Assembly (NCBI RefSeq): GCF_017916425.1
Contig: NZ_JAFMSX010000002.1
Span: 986,413 to 1,050,412, forward strand
Length of the DNA: 64,000 nt
Direction of reading: 5' to 3'
DNA from: Nocardioides sp. SYSU D00065
Lineage (GTDB): Bacteria > Actinomycetota > Actinomycetes > Propionibacteriales > Nocardioidaceae
The notes beneath the pieces were generated by a model that was not told the origin of the DNA, did not search any database, and saw nothing but the letters and a program-made list of their open reading frames with translations. Positions 8,371 through 16,671 of this stretch are shown here, piece by piece (the stretch's first letter is position 1; every line of letters begins with the position of its first letter). The translations under genes and the position numbers were made by a program.

Positions 8371-8449
8371 GACGGGGAAATCTACAGGGGTGCCGGGCGT
8401 GACCGTCGCCACACCCGCGAAGCCAGGACCCCGTGGGAGCATGCGGGGC

Positions 8450-10258
8450 ATGACTGACGTGACCACTCGCGAGCTCAGCACCGTCGGCGTGATCGGCCTC
8501 GGCACGATGGGCGCCGGCATCGCCGAGGTCTTCGCGCGCAACGGCTACTCGGTCATCGGCGTCGAGGTGACCGACGCGGCGCTGGAGCGCGGCCGCCAGC
8601 ACCTCGAGCACTCGACCGGGCGTGCGGTGAGGCGCGAGAAGATGACCGAGCAGGAGCAGGCCGACCTGCTCGGCCGGATCACGCTCACCACCCGGATGCA
8701 GGACCTGGAGGTCGCCGATCTCGTCATCGAGGCCGTCGTGGAGTCGCTGGAGGTCAAGAGGTCGATCTTCCGCGCCCTCGACGACGTGGTGCGGCCCGAG
8801 GCGGTGCTGGCGACCAACACGTCGTCGCTCAGCGTCACCGAGATCTCGACTGCCAACTCCAAGCCGGGGCGGGTCGTGGGCGTCCACTTCTTCAACCCCG
8901 CCCCCGTGCAGAGCCTCGTCGAGGTCGTCCGCACGGTCGTGACCGAGCCCGACGTGCTGGCCGACGTGGTCGACCTCCTGCGCCGCATCGGCAAGAACCC
9001 GGTCGTCTGCGGCGACAAGGCGGGCTTCATCGCCAACACGCTGCTCTTCGGCTACCTCAACCACGCGGTCGCGATGTACGAGGCCAAGTACGCCTCGCGC
9101 GAGGACATCGACGCGGCCATGCGCTTCGGCTGCGGCTACCCGATGGGCCCGCTCGCGCTGCTCGACCTCATCGGGCTCGACACGGCCTACGAGATCCTCG
9201 ACACGATGTACAAGCAGGGCCGCGACCGCCTGCACGCGCCGGCGCCGATCCTCAAGCAGTACGTCACCGCCGGACTGCTGGGCCGCAAGTCGGGCCGCGG
9301 GTTCTACACCTACGAGGCGCCCGACTCACCCGTCGTGGTCGCCGACGCCCAGACTCCCAGCGAGGACGAGAAGCCCCAGATGCGACACGACGTCCGGTCC
9401 GTCGGCGTCGTCGGCACCGGCACGATGGCCGCGGGCATCGTCGAGGTGTTCGCCAGGGCCGGCTACGACGTCGCGTTCGCGGGTCGCGCCCAGGGCAAGG
9501 TCGACGGCGTCGTGGCCGCGATCACCCGCAGCCTCGACAAGCAGGTGCAGCGCGGACGCGCGACCGAGGAGGAGAGGACCGAGGCGCTCGGTCGGGTGCG
9601 CGGCACCACCTCGCTCGAGGACCTCGTCGACGTCGACCTCGTGGTGGAGGCGATCGCCGAGGACCTGAGCGCCAAAACCTCGCTGATGGAGCGCCTCGAC
9701 CAGGTCTGCACCGGCGGCAGGGGAGGGGCCGGGGCGATCCTGGCGACCACGACCTCGTCCCTGCCGATCATCTCGTTGGCCGCGGCGACCACGCGTCCCC
9801 AGGACGTCGTCGGCATGCACTTCTTCAACCCCGCCACGGCGATGAAGCTGGTCGAGGTGGTCTCCACCGTCGCCACCGACGAGACGGTCACCGAGACCGC
9901 GCTGGCCCTGTGCGAGCGGCTGGGCAAGGTGGCGGTGCGGTGCGGCGACCGGGCGGGCTTCATCGTCAACGCGCTGCTCTTCCCCTACCTCAACGACGCG
10001 GTGAAGATGCTCGAGGCGCACTACGCCACCGCCGACGACATCGACACCGCGATGAAGGAGGGCTGCGCGCTGCCGATGGGGCCCTTCGAGCTGCTCGACG
10101 TGGTGGGCAACGACGTGTCGCTGGCGATCCAGAAGGAGCTCTACCTCGAGTTCCGCGAGCCCGGCTTCAGCCCGGCTCCGCTGCTGGAGCACCTGGTGAC
10201 GGCGGGCTACCTCGGGCGCAAGAGCGGCCGCGGCTTCCGGGACTACGGCTCGCGCTGA
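8450..10258 (+). CDS. Tandem 3-hydroxyacyl-CoA (3-hydroxybutyryl-CoA) dehydrogenase
   Basis: About 602 residues made of two complete 3-hydroxyacyl-CoA dehydrogenase units in series. Unit 1 has NAD motif [33 protein letters not shown] and the C-terminal [23 protein letters not shown]. Unit 2 repeats these as [33 protein letters not shown] and [23 protein letters not shown]. Each would oxidise (S)-3-hydroxyacyl-CoA to 3-ketoacyl-CoA with NAD+, or the reverse. In the second unit the last glycine of GxGxxG is alanine, so cofactor affinity may differ. ATG 8450 is chosen; an in-frame ATG at 8441 is possible. The reaction fits the acetoacetyl-CoA to crotonyl-CoA leg of the ethylmalonyl-CoA route. 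Confidence 0.93.
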   Translation: MTDVTTRELSTVGVIGLGTMGAGIAEVFARNGYSVIGVEVTDAALERGRQHLEHSTGRAVRREKMTEQEQADLLGRITLTTRMQDLEVADLVIEAVVESLEVKRSIFRALDDVVRPEAVLATNTSSLSVTEISTANSKPGRVVGVHFFNPAPVQSLVEVVRTVVTEPDVLADVVDLLRRIGKNPVVCGDKAGFIANTLLFGYLNHAVAMYEAKYASREDIDAAMRFGCGYPMGPLALLDLIGLDTAYEILDTMYKQGRDRLHAPAPILKQYVTAGLLGRKSGRGFYTYEAPDSPVVVADAQTPSEDEKPQMRHDVRSVGVVGTGTMAAGIVEVFARAGYDVAFAGRAQGKVDGVVAAITRSLDKQVQRGRATEEERTEALGRVRGTTSLEDLVDVDLVVEAIAEDLSAKTSLMERLDQVCTGGRGGAGAILATTTSSLPIISLAAATTRPQDVVGMHFFNPATAMKLVEVVSTVATDETVTETALALCERLGKVAVRCGDRAGFIVNALLFPYLNDAVKMLEAHYATADDIDTAMKEGCALPMGPFELLDVVGNDVSLAIQKELYLEFREPGFSPAPLLEHLVTAGYLGRKSGRGFRDYGSR

Positions 10259-10267
10259 GCTGCCGCG

Positions 10268-10729
10268 TCAGTCGAGGCAGAACTCGTTGCCCTCGGGGTC
10301 TCGCATGACGATGTGACCGTGCGTCATCGGCGGCGCCGGCTCGTGCCGCTCCACCCGCGTCGCGCCGAGGCCGACCAGCCGCTCGCACTCGGCCTCGAGG
10401 GCCGCCATTCGCTCCTCGCCCTGCAGACCGGGTGCGGCCCGGATGTCGAGGTGCACCCGGTTCTTGGCCGACTTGCCGTCGCGCACCCGCTGGAAGAACA
10501 GGCGAGGCCCGCCGCCGTCGGGATCCTGGGCGGCGGACGCGGAGCCCCACTCGGAGTCCGGCACGCCCAGCTGCGCGAGGAAGTCGTGCCAGGCCTCGAA
10601 GGGGTCCTGCCCGGGCTCGAGGTCACGGCCCGGGGGAGGCGGATGGACGTAGCCCAGCGCGTCTGCCCAGAAGCGGGAGAGCGCCTCGGGGTCGTGGGCG
10701 TCGAAGGTCACCTGCACGGTCCGGCTCAT
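10268..10729 (-). CDS. VOC-family (glyoxalase-like) protein
   Basis: 153 residues of the vicinal oxygen chelate fold. The N-terminal half runs VQVTFDAHDPEALSRFWADALGY; the second half contains RVHLDIRA and ends in the common VOC signature HGHIVMRDPEGNEFCLD with the glutamate that normally binds metal. This resembles the glyoxalase-like proteins of unknown substrate common in actinobacteria. It begins 32 bases beyond the stop of the LuxR regulator gene on the same strand, so co-transcription is possible. Its 3' end faces the dehydrogenase gene with only a few bases between. Confidence 0.85.
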   Translation of the reverse strand: MSRTVQVTFDAHDPEALSRFWADALGYVHPPPPGRDLEPGQDPFEAWHDFLAQLGVPDSEWGSASAAQDPDGGGPRLFFQRVRDGKSAKNRVHLDIRAAPGLQGEERMAALEAECERLVGLGATRVERHEPAPPMTHGHIVMRDPEGNEFCLD

Positions 10730-10761
10730 GACCGCATGCTGGCAGCGTCCACCGACAGCGG

Positions 10762-13203
10762 CTAGCGGTGCTGCGTCTCCATCACCAGGGCCGCGAGCCG
10801 GGCACGGGTGTTGATGTCGAGCTTGCGGTAGATGTGGGTCAGGTGCGCGTCGACGGTGCGGGGGGAGACGAAGAGCTCCTCGGCGATCGCCCGGCTCGTC
10901 AGGCCGTGCGCCACCCGCTCGGCGACCTGCTTCTCCGCAGCCGTCAGCGCGTCGAGCACCGATGGCGGAGCAGTCGCCGGACGGTGGAAGACCGCCGTGA
11001 TCAGGGCGACCGAGTCCGCGGCCAGCTCGTCGCCCGTGATCCACCCGGCGGGCGCGCGGGTGGCCGGCACCACGTCGTAGTCGGCCGAGTAGCCCCACCG
11101 CACCGCCATCCGCGGCGTCCGCAGCGCGAAGGCGGCCGCTGCCAGCGCGCCGGCCTCCTTGAGGTCCCGGGCCCGCGCGACGCCGGCCAGGCCGTCGAGC
11201 ACGTCCGCGGCCCGCAGCGGCAGCCGCATCGTGCGGCACTGGTCGAGCGCGGTGAGGTACGTCGTCGTCGCCTGGTCGAGGTCGCCCAGCGACACGAGCG
11301 CGCGGCCCAGCAGCAGTCGGGCGTCGACGCCGTCGCGACCCAGCTGCGCGGAGTCGGCCAGCGCGACCACGTCGGCGGCGAGGCCGGCGGCCTGCCGTAC
11401 GTCGCCGCGCACGAGCAGGTCGCGCCCGTCCTGGGCGAGCACCGGCAGGCGTACGGCCCACGGCAGCGTGTCGCGGACGACCTCGCTCGGCTCCCAGGTG
11501 GGGTCGAGCCCGCGCAGCAGCGTCTCGGCGAGCAGGCCCACCCGGTCCTCGGCGAGCTCGCGTGCCTCCAGCACGACGGCGCGGGTGCCGGCGACCGCCT
11601 CGGCGATGCGACCCTGCTCGAGGGCGATGCGCGCCAGCACCGTGCGTGCGGACAGGTCGATCCAGCGCTCGTCGCGGGTGGTGCGCGCGGGCATCGCCTC
11701 GCTCGCGGCCTGGGTGGCCTCGGCGAAGCGTCCCTGCGAGGCGTACAGGTCGGCGAGCGTCCGCGTCGCCTGGCGGCGGATGGAGCCTTGCGGGTCGAGG
11801 TCGATCGCGCGCCTGGCCTCGCGCTCGGCGCTCGTCAGGTCTCCCGCATCGAGGTGCATCTCGGCGCGGATGGAGGCGGTCTTGGCCAGCTGCTCCTCGG
11901 GGCGCGGTGCCGCGGAGGCGTGCTGGTCGGCGCGGTCGAGCAGCCACAGTCCCTCGTAGGTCCCGCGCACCTCCGAGGCCGCGATGCCGGCCCGGCGTGC
12001 CACCTGGGCGCCGATCTCGGGCGGCCCGTCGCCGCTGGCGAGCGCCGCCTCGAGGATCTCCAGCGCCTCGCGGGCGCGCATCGAGGTGTAGAGGGAGGAG
12101 AAGATGCGGTTGGCCACCGAGTACCCCGCGGCCCGGGTCCGCGCATGGGCGCACGCGGTCAGCACCGCCTGTCGCATGGCGGGGAGGTCGCGCAGCCACT
12201 CGGCGTCGGCCGCGCCGAAGTTGTCGTGCACCGGAGCGTTGCTCTGTGCCCACGCCAGCAGCCCGGCGTCGACCGCGGCGATGTCGTCCGCACGCGCGAG
12301 CGCCCGGGCCCGGCCGCGGATCGGGGAGAGCATGTCGAAGTGCCCGCGGTGGTCGACCTCCAGCAGGCTGCGGCGCACCAGGTCGCCGGCACGCTCGGCC
12401 GCCTCGGGCACCGAGACGTCGAGCACGTGCGCCAGCACGCCCAGCCCGGCCGGGAAGTCGAGCAGTCCGATGCGGCGCAGAGCCGTGGCGGTCGGGCCGT
12501 CGAGCAGGTCGTGCGCCGAGTCGACCGCCTGGTCGAGGCTCACGGTGGACATCGCGTTGCTGAGCCCCACCAGCGCCGACTGCACGGCGACCTGCTCGAT
12601 GAGGAGCGGCAGGCCGCCCGTGGCGCTGAGCAGCCGGCGTACCTCGTGGGCCTGGGCGGCGAGGTCGACCTGCTTGCCGCCGGCCGAGCGGATCCGGCGC
12701 AGGAACAGCTCGACCGCCGGACCCTCCAGCGGGGCTCGCGGCGTCGGCACCGGCAGCGGACCCACGCGTACGACGGACTCGTGGGGCTGGTCGGCGGTGG
12801 TCCGCGCCGTGACCACCACGCGCGCGTCGGTCGTGCTCTCCAGCACGGACTGGAGCACGGGCCCGGCCGCCGTCGCGTCGAGGTCGAGGCCGTCGAGCAC
12901 GAGCAGGCACGTCCGGCCGTCCACCGCACGACCGAGCGCACCGGTGAGGGAGTCCCCGGGCGCCGTCTCGGAGCCGAGGCTCTCCAACGCGGCGACCAGC
13001 ACCTCGTCGAGGTCGCGGAGGTTGCGCGCGTCGACCCAGGTCGCCGGTGCCCGCGAGGACTGCGACGCCTCCGCGGCGACGTGGCGCACGAGCAGCGTCT
13101 TCCCGCATCCGGGCGGGCCGACGACGGTCACCCACCGGGACTCGTCGAGGGCCTCGGTCAACGCACGCCGGACCTCGTCGCGACCGAGGCAGGGGGACAG
13201 CAC
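10762..13203 (-). CDS. Large LuxR-family transcriptional regulator with P-loop NTPase domain
   Basis: 813 residues in the LAL/MalT-like layout: an N-terminal P-loop NTPase (Walker A VVGPPGCGKTLLV near residues 27-39, then CLLVLDGLDLD as Walker B), a long helical TPR-like middle, and a C-terminal LuxR helix-turn-helix (LTAAEKQVAERVAHGLTSRAIAEELFVSPRTVDAHLTHIYRKL). Such proteins bind a ligand through the middle part and activate target promoters. The GTG at 13203 is supported by a TACATT -10 box six bases upstream. It is divergent from the unknown gene at 13458; a strong hairpin lies between. Ligand and targets are unknown; the adjacent VOC gene may be co-expressed. Confidence 0.92.
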   Translation of the reverse strand: MLSPCLGRDEVRRALTEALDESRWVTVVGPPGCGKTLLVRHVAAEASQSSRAPATWVDARNLRDLDEVLVAALESLGSETAPGDSLTGALGRAVDGRTCLLVLDGLDLDATAAGPVLQSVLESTTDARVVVTARTTADQPHESVVRVGPLPVPTPRAPLEGPAVELFLRRIRSAGGKQVDLAAQAHEVRRLLSATGGLPLLIEQVAVQSALVGLSNAMSTVSLDQAVDSAHDLLDGPTATALRRIGLLDFPAGLGVLAHVLDVSVPEAAERAGDLVRRSLLEVDHRGHFDMLSPIRGRARALARADDIAAVDAGLLAWAQSNAPVHDNFGAADAEWLRDLPAMRQAVLTACAHARTRAAGYSVANRIFSSLYTSMRAREALEILEAALASGDGPPEIGAQVARRAGIAASEVRGTYEGLWLLDRADQHASAAPRPEEQLAKTASIRAEMHLDAGDLTSAEREARRAIDLDPQGSIRRQATRTLADLYASQGRFAEATQAASEAMPARTTRDERWIDLSARTVLARIALEQGRIAEAVAGTRAVVLEARELAEDRVGLLAETLLRGLDPTWEPSEVVRDTLPWAVRLPVLAQDGRDLLVRGDVRQAAGLAADVVALADSAQLGRDGVDARLLLGRALVSLGDLDQATTTYLTALDQCRTMRLPLRAADVLDGLAGVARARDLKEAGALAAAAFALRTPRMAVRWGYSADYDVVPATRAPAGWITGDELAADSVALITAVFHRPATAPPSVLDALTAAEKQVAERVAHGLTSRAIAEELFVSPRTVDAHLTHIYRKLDINTRARLAALVMETQHR

Positions 13204-13209
13204 CAGTCG

Positions 13210-13215
13210 AATGTA
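13210..13215 (-). promoter_or_regulatory. -10 box of the LuxR regulator gene
   Basis: TACATT on the minus strand, six bases before the GTG at 13203, indicating a leaderless start. The inverted repeat CGTAG-GA-CTACG at 13237-13248 lies over the presumed -35 region and could be an operator. Confidence 0.55.
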
Positions 13216-13344
13216 TCGCTCCGTGCGGGCCAGTTACGTAGGACTACGGATGCCGTATCGCGCCGGTGCGCGGGAGTCTTCTCCTACGCCGACGGCGCCG
13301 GGAGCCCACAGGGGAGGGTCCCGCCGCACGCCGGCCGCCTCTGG

Positions 13345-13386
13345 GAGCAGGTCACCCGTCAACGGGGGTCGACGGGTGATCTGCTC
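13345..13386. repeat. 16-bp hairpin in a divergent intergenic region
   Basis: GAGCAGGTCACCCGTC (13345-13360) pairs with GACGGGTGATCTGCTC (13371-13386) over 16 positions with a single G-T pair and a 10-base loop. The 254-base gap (13204-13457) separates two divergent genes, so this is not an ordinary terminator position. It could be an operator or part of an untranslated RNA. Nothing else clear lies in the gap. Confidence 0.65.
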
Positions 13387-13445
13387 GCGGGTCCCGCCGG
13401 GGGCGGAGGCGTACGTGCCCGCGCCGGCGTGTTGAGGCCGCTGCG

Positions 13446-13451
13446 TAGGCT
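13446..13451 (+). promoter_or_regulatory. -10 box of the gene at 13458
   Basis: TAGGCT, then six bases, then ATG at 13458. It predicts a leaderless mRNA. Confidence 0.55.
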
Positions 13452-13457
13452 GGGGTC

Positions 13458-14219
13458 ATGGAACTCGTCCTGGTGCTCGTCGTCCTGGGTGGGCTGACGG
13501 CCGCGGCCGTGGCCGCCGGGAAGTCGGGCAAGAAGCGCGAGCTGGCTCGCGCGGAGGCCGAGGTCGCGCCGGTGAAGCGGCTCGCCGAGGAGGACGTCAC
13601 GGCCCTGGGCGTCGAGCTGCAGGACCTCGACATCGACCTCGCCGGCGAGCAGCTCGACCCCGGTGCCAACGCCGACTACCAGCGTGCACTCGACGCCTAC
13701 GAGTCCGCCAAGGTCGCGGCGGCCGGTCTGAGCCGCCCCGAGGACGTCAAGCACGTGACCGAGATCCTCGAGGACGGCCGCTACGCGATGGCGTGCGTGC
13801 GTGCACGGGTCGCCGGTCAGCCCCTGCCGCAGCGTCGCCCGCCGTGCTTCTTCGACCCGCGTCACGGCCTGTCCGTCGCCGACGTGCCCTGGACGCCGCC
13901 AGGCGGCACACCGCGCGACGTGCCCGCCTGCGCGCTCGACGTCGAGCGGGTGCGCGCCGGGGCCGAGCCCGACATCCGCAAGGTGATGGTCGGCTCGCGG
14001 CGCGTCCCCTACTGGCAGGGCGGCCGGGCCTACCAGCCCTACGCGGCCGGCTACTTCGGTGCCTTCTCGCCGATGGACTGGATGTTCATGGGCATGCTGT
14101 TCGGCGGCGGGTTCGACGGCCTCGGTGAGGGGATCGGCGCGCTCGGCGAGGGCCTCGGCGACATGTTCGGTGGGATCGGCGACGGCATCGGCGGCATGTT
14201 CGACGGCTTCGACCTCTGA
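13458..14219 (+). CDS. Membrane-anchored protein of unknown function with Gly-rich tail
   Basis: 253 residues. Residues 1-20 (MELVLVLVVLGGLTAAAVAA) form a hydrophobic anchor followed by a basic stretch (KSGKKRELAR). A soluble helical region covers about 25-120, including DADYQRALDAYESAKVAAAGL-like heptads. The middle part contains CFFDPRHGLSVADVPWTPPG and DVPACALDVERVRAGAEPD, with two cysteines. The C-terminal 40 residues repeat glycine patterns (FGGGFDGLGEGIGALGEGLGD...). The Cys/His/Asp-bearing middle recalls actinobacterial membrane proteins of unknown function, but I recognise no named domain. It is five bases upstream of an alpha/beta hydrolase gene, so the two are probably one operon. 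Confidence 0.8.
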   Translation: MELVLVLVVLGGLTAAAVAAGKSGKKRELARAEAEVAPVKRLAEEDVTALGVELQDLDIDLAGEQLDPGANADYQRALDAYESAKVAAAGLSRPEDVKHVTEILEDGRYAMACVRARVAGQPLPQRRPPCFFDPRHGLSVADVPWTPPGGTPRDVPACALDVERVRAGAEPDIRKVMVGSRRVPYWQGGRAYQPYAAGYFGAFSPMDWMFMGMLFGGGFDGLGEGIGALGEGLGDMFGGIGDGIGGMFDGFDL

Positions 14220-14224
14220 CCGGG

Positions 14225-14995
14225 ATGGCCGCGCTGCACACCACGGTCATCGGCGACCACGGACCCAGGGTCGCGTTCTGCCACGGCCTGTTCGGACAGG
14301 GCAAGAACTGGGGCCAGATCGCCAAGACCCTCGGCGCCGAGCACCGGGTGCTGCTGCTCGACATGCCCAACCACGGCCGATCGCCCTGGACCGAGACCTT
14401 CGACTACCTCGAGCTCGCCGACCTCGTCGCCGCGGCGCTCGGCGACGAGCCGGTCGCGCTGGTGGGTCACTCGATGGGCGGCAAGATCGCCATGTGCCTG
14501 GCACTGCGGCACCCCAGCCTCGTCGAGCGCCTCGTCGTGGTCGACGTCGCCCCCGTGGCCTATCCCAGCGGGCGTGAGTTCGTCGGCTACATCGAGACGA
14601 TGCGCTCGCTCGACGTCACCGCGCTCGAGCGACGCGACCAGGCCGAGGAGGCCCTGCGCGAGGCGGTCCCCAACCCGGTCGTGCGCAGCTTCTTGCTGCA
14701 GAACCTGCGACGCACCACCGACGGGTGGGCCTGGCAGGTCAACCTCGACCTGCTCGGCGACCACATGTACGCGCTGACCGGCTGGCCGGGCGACGCGCTG
14801 GGCGAGGCGACGTACGACGGCCCGGTGCTGTGGGTCGGCGGTGCCGACTCCGACTACATCGCCGACGAGCACGCCGGCGAGATGGACCGCAGGTTCCCGC
14901 GCAACCGGCGCGTGCTCGTCAAGGGCGCCGGGCACTGGGTGCACTCGGAGCAGCCCGAGGTGTTCCTCGAGGTGCTGCGCCGCTTCCTGCCCTGA
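14225..14995 (+). CDS. Alpha/beta-fold hydrolase (YbfF/ABHD11-like)
   Basis: 256 residues of alpha/beta hydrolase fold. FCHGLFGQGKNWG is the oxyanion-hole region, DMPNHGRSPW follows strand 4, the nucleophile serine sits in LVGHSMGGKIAM, the acid is likely in VGGADSDYI, and the histidine in KGAGHWVHSEQP. The DMPNHGRS segment is shared with YbfF-type esterases and ABHD11. The substrate is probably an ester or thioester, not further definable. The gene starts five bases after the unknown membrane-anchored gene; translation is likely coupled. Confidence 0.88.
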   Translation: MAALHTTVIGDHGPRVAFCHGLFGQGKNWGQIAKTLGAEHRVLLLDMPNHGRSPWTETFDYLELADLVAAALGDEPVALVGHSMGGKIAMCLALRHPSLVERLVVVDVAPVAYPSGREFVGYIETMRSLDVTALERRDQAEEALREAVPNPVVRSFLLQNLRRTTDGWAWQVNLDLLGDHMYALTGWPGDALGEATYDGPVLWVGGADSDYIADEHAGEMDRRFPRNRRVLVKGAGHWVHSEQPEVFLEVLRRFLP

Positions 14996-15001
14996 GCCGG
15001 C

Positions 15002-15538
15002 TCAGGTCTTGCGACGCGCTCGGTAGGCCGCCACGGCCTCCCGGTTGCCGCACGTGGTGGAGCAGTAGCGCCGGGAGCGGTTGCGCGACAGGTCGAGCAC
15101 GACGTCGTCGCAGTCGTCGGCGGCGCAGCGCGCCAGTCGCGACATCTCGTCGGCACGGATGACGTCGACCATCGCCATCGCGGTCTCCACCACCACGCGC
15201 TCGTCGAGCGGCCGGTCGGGCTCGACGGCGTGCAGGTGCCAGTCCCAGTGGTCGTGGCGCCGCAGCTGAGGGAGCGCCCTCGCCCTCGCCAGCATGTCGT
15301 TGACGATGGCGACGGCCTCGTCCCGCTCCGCCAGGAGCAGCGCTCGCAGCGCCGGTCGCAGGCGTCGTACGGCGTCGAGCTCGTCCTGCGTGGCGTCGTG
15401 ACGGCCCGTGTAGGACCACGCCGCGAGGAAGGCGGACAGGTCCTCGACCGAGCCGAGCGGGTCGCCGGGCTCGTCGGTGGAGTTGACCAGAGCGACCGCC
15501 GCCTGCAGCGCCGCATCCGTGTCATCCGTGAAAAGCAT
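15002..15538 (-). CDS. CGNR zinc-finger transcriptional regulator
   Basis: 178 residues. The N-terminal helical ligand-binding part (ABATE-like) covers about 10-120. The C-terminal CGNR zinc finger has C138, C143, C159 and C163, ending in YCSTTCGNREAVAAYRARR, which is diagnostic. CGNR proteins are stress- or ligand-responsive DNA-binding regulators and often control the divergent gene, here an EamA exporter 33 bases away. The minus-strand -10 TAACGT six bases before the ATG sets the start. The two genes share a short promoter region where autoregulation is plausible. Confidence 0.87.
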   Translation of the reverse strand: MLFTDDTDAALQAAVALVNSTDEPGDPLGSVEDLSAFLAAWSYTGRHDATQDELDAVRRLRPALRALLLAERDEAVAIVNDMLARARALPQLRRHDHWDWHLHAVEPDRPLDERVVVETAMAMVDVIRADEMSRLARCAADDCDDVVLDLSRNRSRRYCSTTCGNREAVAAYRARRKT

Positions 15539-15544
15539 GTTGAC

Positions 15545-15550
15545 ACGTTA
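15545..15550 (-). promoter_or_regulatory. -10 box of the CGNR regulator gene
   Basis: TAACGT on the minus strand, six bases before the ATG at 15538. It lies in the 32-base gap shared with the divergent EamA gene, so a bound regulator could affect both. Confidence 0.55.
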
Positions 15551-15570
15551 CACAGCCCGGTCCTAGCGTC

Positions 15571-16671
15571 ATGACCGTGACGACTTTGACCCATGACACG
15601 CGGCTCTCCCGGACGACCGCCGGTCTGGTCCTCGCCGTCGCGTCCGCGGCGAGCTTCGGGCTGTCCGGATCACTCGCGCGAGGCCTGCTCGACACCGGTT
15701 GGAGCGCCGGCGCCACGGTCGCGGTGCGGATCGCGATCGCCGCGGCGGTGCTCGTGGTCCCGGGCGTCCTGGCGCTGCGCGGGCGCTGGCACCTGGTCCG
15801 CGACAGCGCCGGCCTGGTCGTCGTCTACGGGGTCGCGGCGGTCGCCGGCGCCCAGCTCTGCTACTTCTACGCGGTCACCTACATGCAGGTGAGCGTCGCC
15901 CTGCTCCTCGAGTACACCGCGCCGGTCGCCGTCGTGCTGTGGCTGTGGCTGCGACACGGGCACCGGCCCTCGGGCCTGACCTTGACGGGCGCGGCGATCG
16001 CCGCAGGCGGACTGGTGCTCGTGCTCGACGTCGTCTCGGGGGCCGATCTGAGCACGGTCGGCGTGCTGTGGGCGCTCGGCGCGATGGTCGGGGCGGCGAC
16101 GTACTTCGTGATCTCCGCCGACGAGGGCAACGGCCTGCCGGGCATCACCCTCGCGGCCGGCGGGCTCCTCGTCGGAGGCGCCGTCCTGCTCCTCGCCGGC
16201 ATCAGCGGGGTGCTGCCGTTCGACGCCTCGACCGCGGACGCGGTGTACGACGGGCGCACCGTCGCCTGGTGGCTCCCCGTCCTGACCCTGGGTCTGGTGA
16301 CGGCCGCGTTCTCCTACGTCACCGGGATCGCCGCCGGTCGCCGGCTCGGCAGCCGACTGGCGTCCTTCGTCGCGCTGGGCGAGGTCCTGGCCGCGGTGGT
16401 CTTCGCCTGGCTCCTGCTCGGCGAGCTGCCCCGTCCGGTGCAGCTGGCCGGTGGCCTGCTGGTGCTGGTGGGCGTGGTGGTCGTCAAGATGGGCGAAGGA
16501 CGCAGGCCGCTGACGGTCGAGCCCCTGCCGCAGTCCCAGCCCGAGCGCGAGCCCGCTGCACGGCAGGGGTCAGCGGGCGTCCTGCCGCGTCAGGAACACC
16601 TCGCGGTGCAGCAGCAGGAGCGCCGCCGCGAACGGCACGGCCAGCAGCGCGCCGACGATGCCCATCAGTGA
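15571..16671 (+). CDS. EamA-family (DMT superfamily) transporter
   Basis: 366 residues with ten hydrophobic segments in two EamA repeats, for example TAGLVLAVASAASFGLSG, AGAQLCYFYAVTYMQVSVALLLEYTAP and SYVTGIAAGRRLGSRLASFVALGEVLAAVVFAW. RhaT/RarD-like drug/metabolite transporters move small metabolites or toxic compounds across the inner membrane; the substrate is unknown. The divergent CGNR gene is a candidate regulator. Two oddities: TAGCGT at 15564-15569 fits a leaderless start at GTG 15577 better than ATG 15571, and the last 34 codons run antisense through the end of the AI-2E gene, extending beyond the usual family C-terminus. Confidence 0.88.
   Translation: MTVTTLTHDTRLSRTTAGLVLAVASAASFGLSGSLARGLLDTGWSAGATVAVRIAIAAAVLVVPGVLALRGRWHLVRDSAGLVVVYGVAAVAGAQLCYFYAVTYMQVSVALLLEYTAPVAVVLWLWLRHGHRPSGLTLTGAAIAAGGLVLVLDVVSGADLSTVGVLWALGAMVGAATYFVISADEGNGLPGITLAAGGLLVGGAVLLLAGISGVLPFDASTADAVYDGRTVAWWLPVLTLGLVTAAFSYVTGIAAGRRLGSRLASFVALGEVLAAVVFAWLLLGELPRPVQLAGGLLVLVGVVVVKMGEGRRPLTVEPLPQSQPEREPAARQGSAGVLPRQEHLAVQQQERRRERHGQQRADDAHQ

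Noticed and set aside
10268..13135. A 955-residue frame fusing the VOC protein to a long Arg-rich region
   Set aside because: The Arg/Pro/Gly-rich part lies over the LuxR regulator in the wrong frame. Only the last 153 residues have a protein fold signature.
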